From: an uncultured Lachnospiraceae bacterium | GTDB taxonomy: Bacteria > Bacillota > Clostridia > Lachnospirales > Lachnospiraceae | Assembly: GCA_910584785.1 (NCBI GenBank) | Contig: CAJUDX010000024.1 | Location: 1 to 42,476, forward strand | Direction of reading: 5' to 3' | DNA: 42,476 bases | In this document: positions 42,287-42,476 of the stretch, piece after piece | How positions within the stretch are numbered: position 1 is the stretch's first letter | Layout: every line of letters begins with the position of its first letter | Notes under the pieces: model-generated | Database searches by the model: none | Told to the model about the DNA's origin: nothing | The model's input: the letters and a program-made list of their open reading frames with translations, nothing else | Program-made: the position numbers and the translations under genes

Positions 42287-42476
42287 GGTTCACAGGCCCC
42301 TCTCATTTATGGTGGTGCCCTAAGCGGGGGATAGGGGTACTGTGAAAGCTCAGCGCCGGTTAGGCGGTCTAAGTTCAGGTATTCCAAATGCGCCCAGCAG
42401 ACTTTTATTTATGGTGGTACAACCACTTGTGGGCGCATGAAGGTTACTGTAAATATTCACCGCCGGTTAGGCGGTC
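42287..42476. repeat. Tandem array of the structured intergenic repeat, copies B
   Basis: At least two units of about 102-107 bp plus the start of a third run off the window end. Each unit has a hairpin enclosing ATTTATGGTGGT (42305-42316 and 42407-42418), then ACTGTRAA, then a small CGCC-GGTTA-GGCG hairpin (42354-42369 and 42461-42476). The stem of the large hairpin differs between units: GCCCCT/AGGGGT with an outer TTCACAG/CTGTGAA in the first, and TGCGCCCA/TGGGCGCA (42389-42396/42430-42437) in the second. The second unit matches copy A at 5222-5341 almost exactly. No ORF is credible here. Confidence 0.85.

Noticed and set aside
42287..42476. CRISPR array
   Set aside because: Units are about 105 bp and diverge along their length; there are no short constant repeats with unique spacers and no cas genes.

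Overview
The window looks like chromosomal DNA of a low-to-mid GC Gram-positive anaerobe of the class Clostridia, most likely a Lachnospiraceae member. Supporting signs are strong AAGGAGG ribosome sites, sigma-A type promoters with extended -10 motifs, a nine-gene V/A-type ATPase operon, a Gram-positive tad locus with an Flp1-type pilin and a DUF5702-like protein, and glycogen enzymes beside a DUF2508 gene. The species assignment is inference; no rRNA is present.

Layout. 1-3085: a tripartite TRAP transporter operon (dctP, dctQ, dctM) on the minus strand with its terminator. 3229-5197: a terminator, then a KdpE-like regulator and a KdpD-like kinase that keeps only the DUF4118 and kinase parts, both on the minus strand. 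5222-5388: a structured intergenic repeat whose relatives return at the right end of the window. 5389-7729: a D,D-carboxypeptidase and a DUF1461-type membrane protein. 7767-7980: a 214-bp noncoding element bounded by imperfect inverted repeats. 8067-16797: a terminator and the V/A-ATPase operon, transcribed leftward in the order coiled-coil G/H-like subunit, C, I, K, F, E, A, B, D. 17072-17935: a DUF4145-like protein with a membrane anchor and a C-terminal SH3 domain. 18067-19390 (plus strand): trmB, a possible 47-residue ORF and a thioredoxin. 19467-19952: two identical tRNA-Lys(CTT) genes, each with its own promoter. 20001-25642: a 143-residue unknown protein and a 1,723-residue DUF4132-family protein. 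25727-30642 (minus strand): a lipoprotein NlpC/P60 cell-wall hydrolase beside a two-component system. 30806-34411: branching enzyme, a GH13 alpha-glucanase and a DUF2508 protein. 34527-34981: an ArsR-type regulator with a strong promoter and palindromic operator. 35057-42271 (plus strand): a tad-type pilus locus (prepilin peptidase, TadZ-like, TadA/CpaF, TadB, TadC, Flp1 pilin, DUF5702-like protein). 42287-42476: a tandem array of the structured repeat, running off the end.

How the genes work together. The V/A-ATPase couples ATP to ion transport. The TRAP system imports an organic acid or similar solute using an ion gradient. The amylase and GlgB act on glycogen or maltodextrin. The carboxypeptidase, the NlpC/P60 lipoprotein and the adjacent kinase/regulator point to wall remodelling. 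The tad locus probably makes a thin surface pilus. I found no transposase, phage gene, CRISPR array or classical defence island. The least explained parts are the hairpin repeat family (5222-5362 and 42287-42476), the inverted-repeat-bounded element at 7767-7980, and the two-gene DUF4132 unit at 20001-25642.
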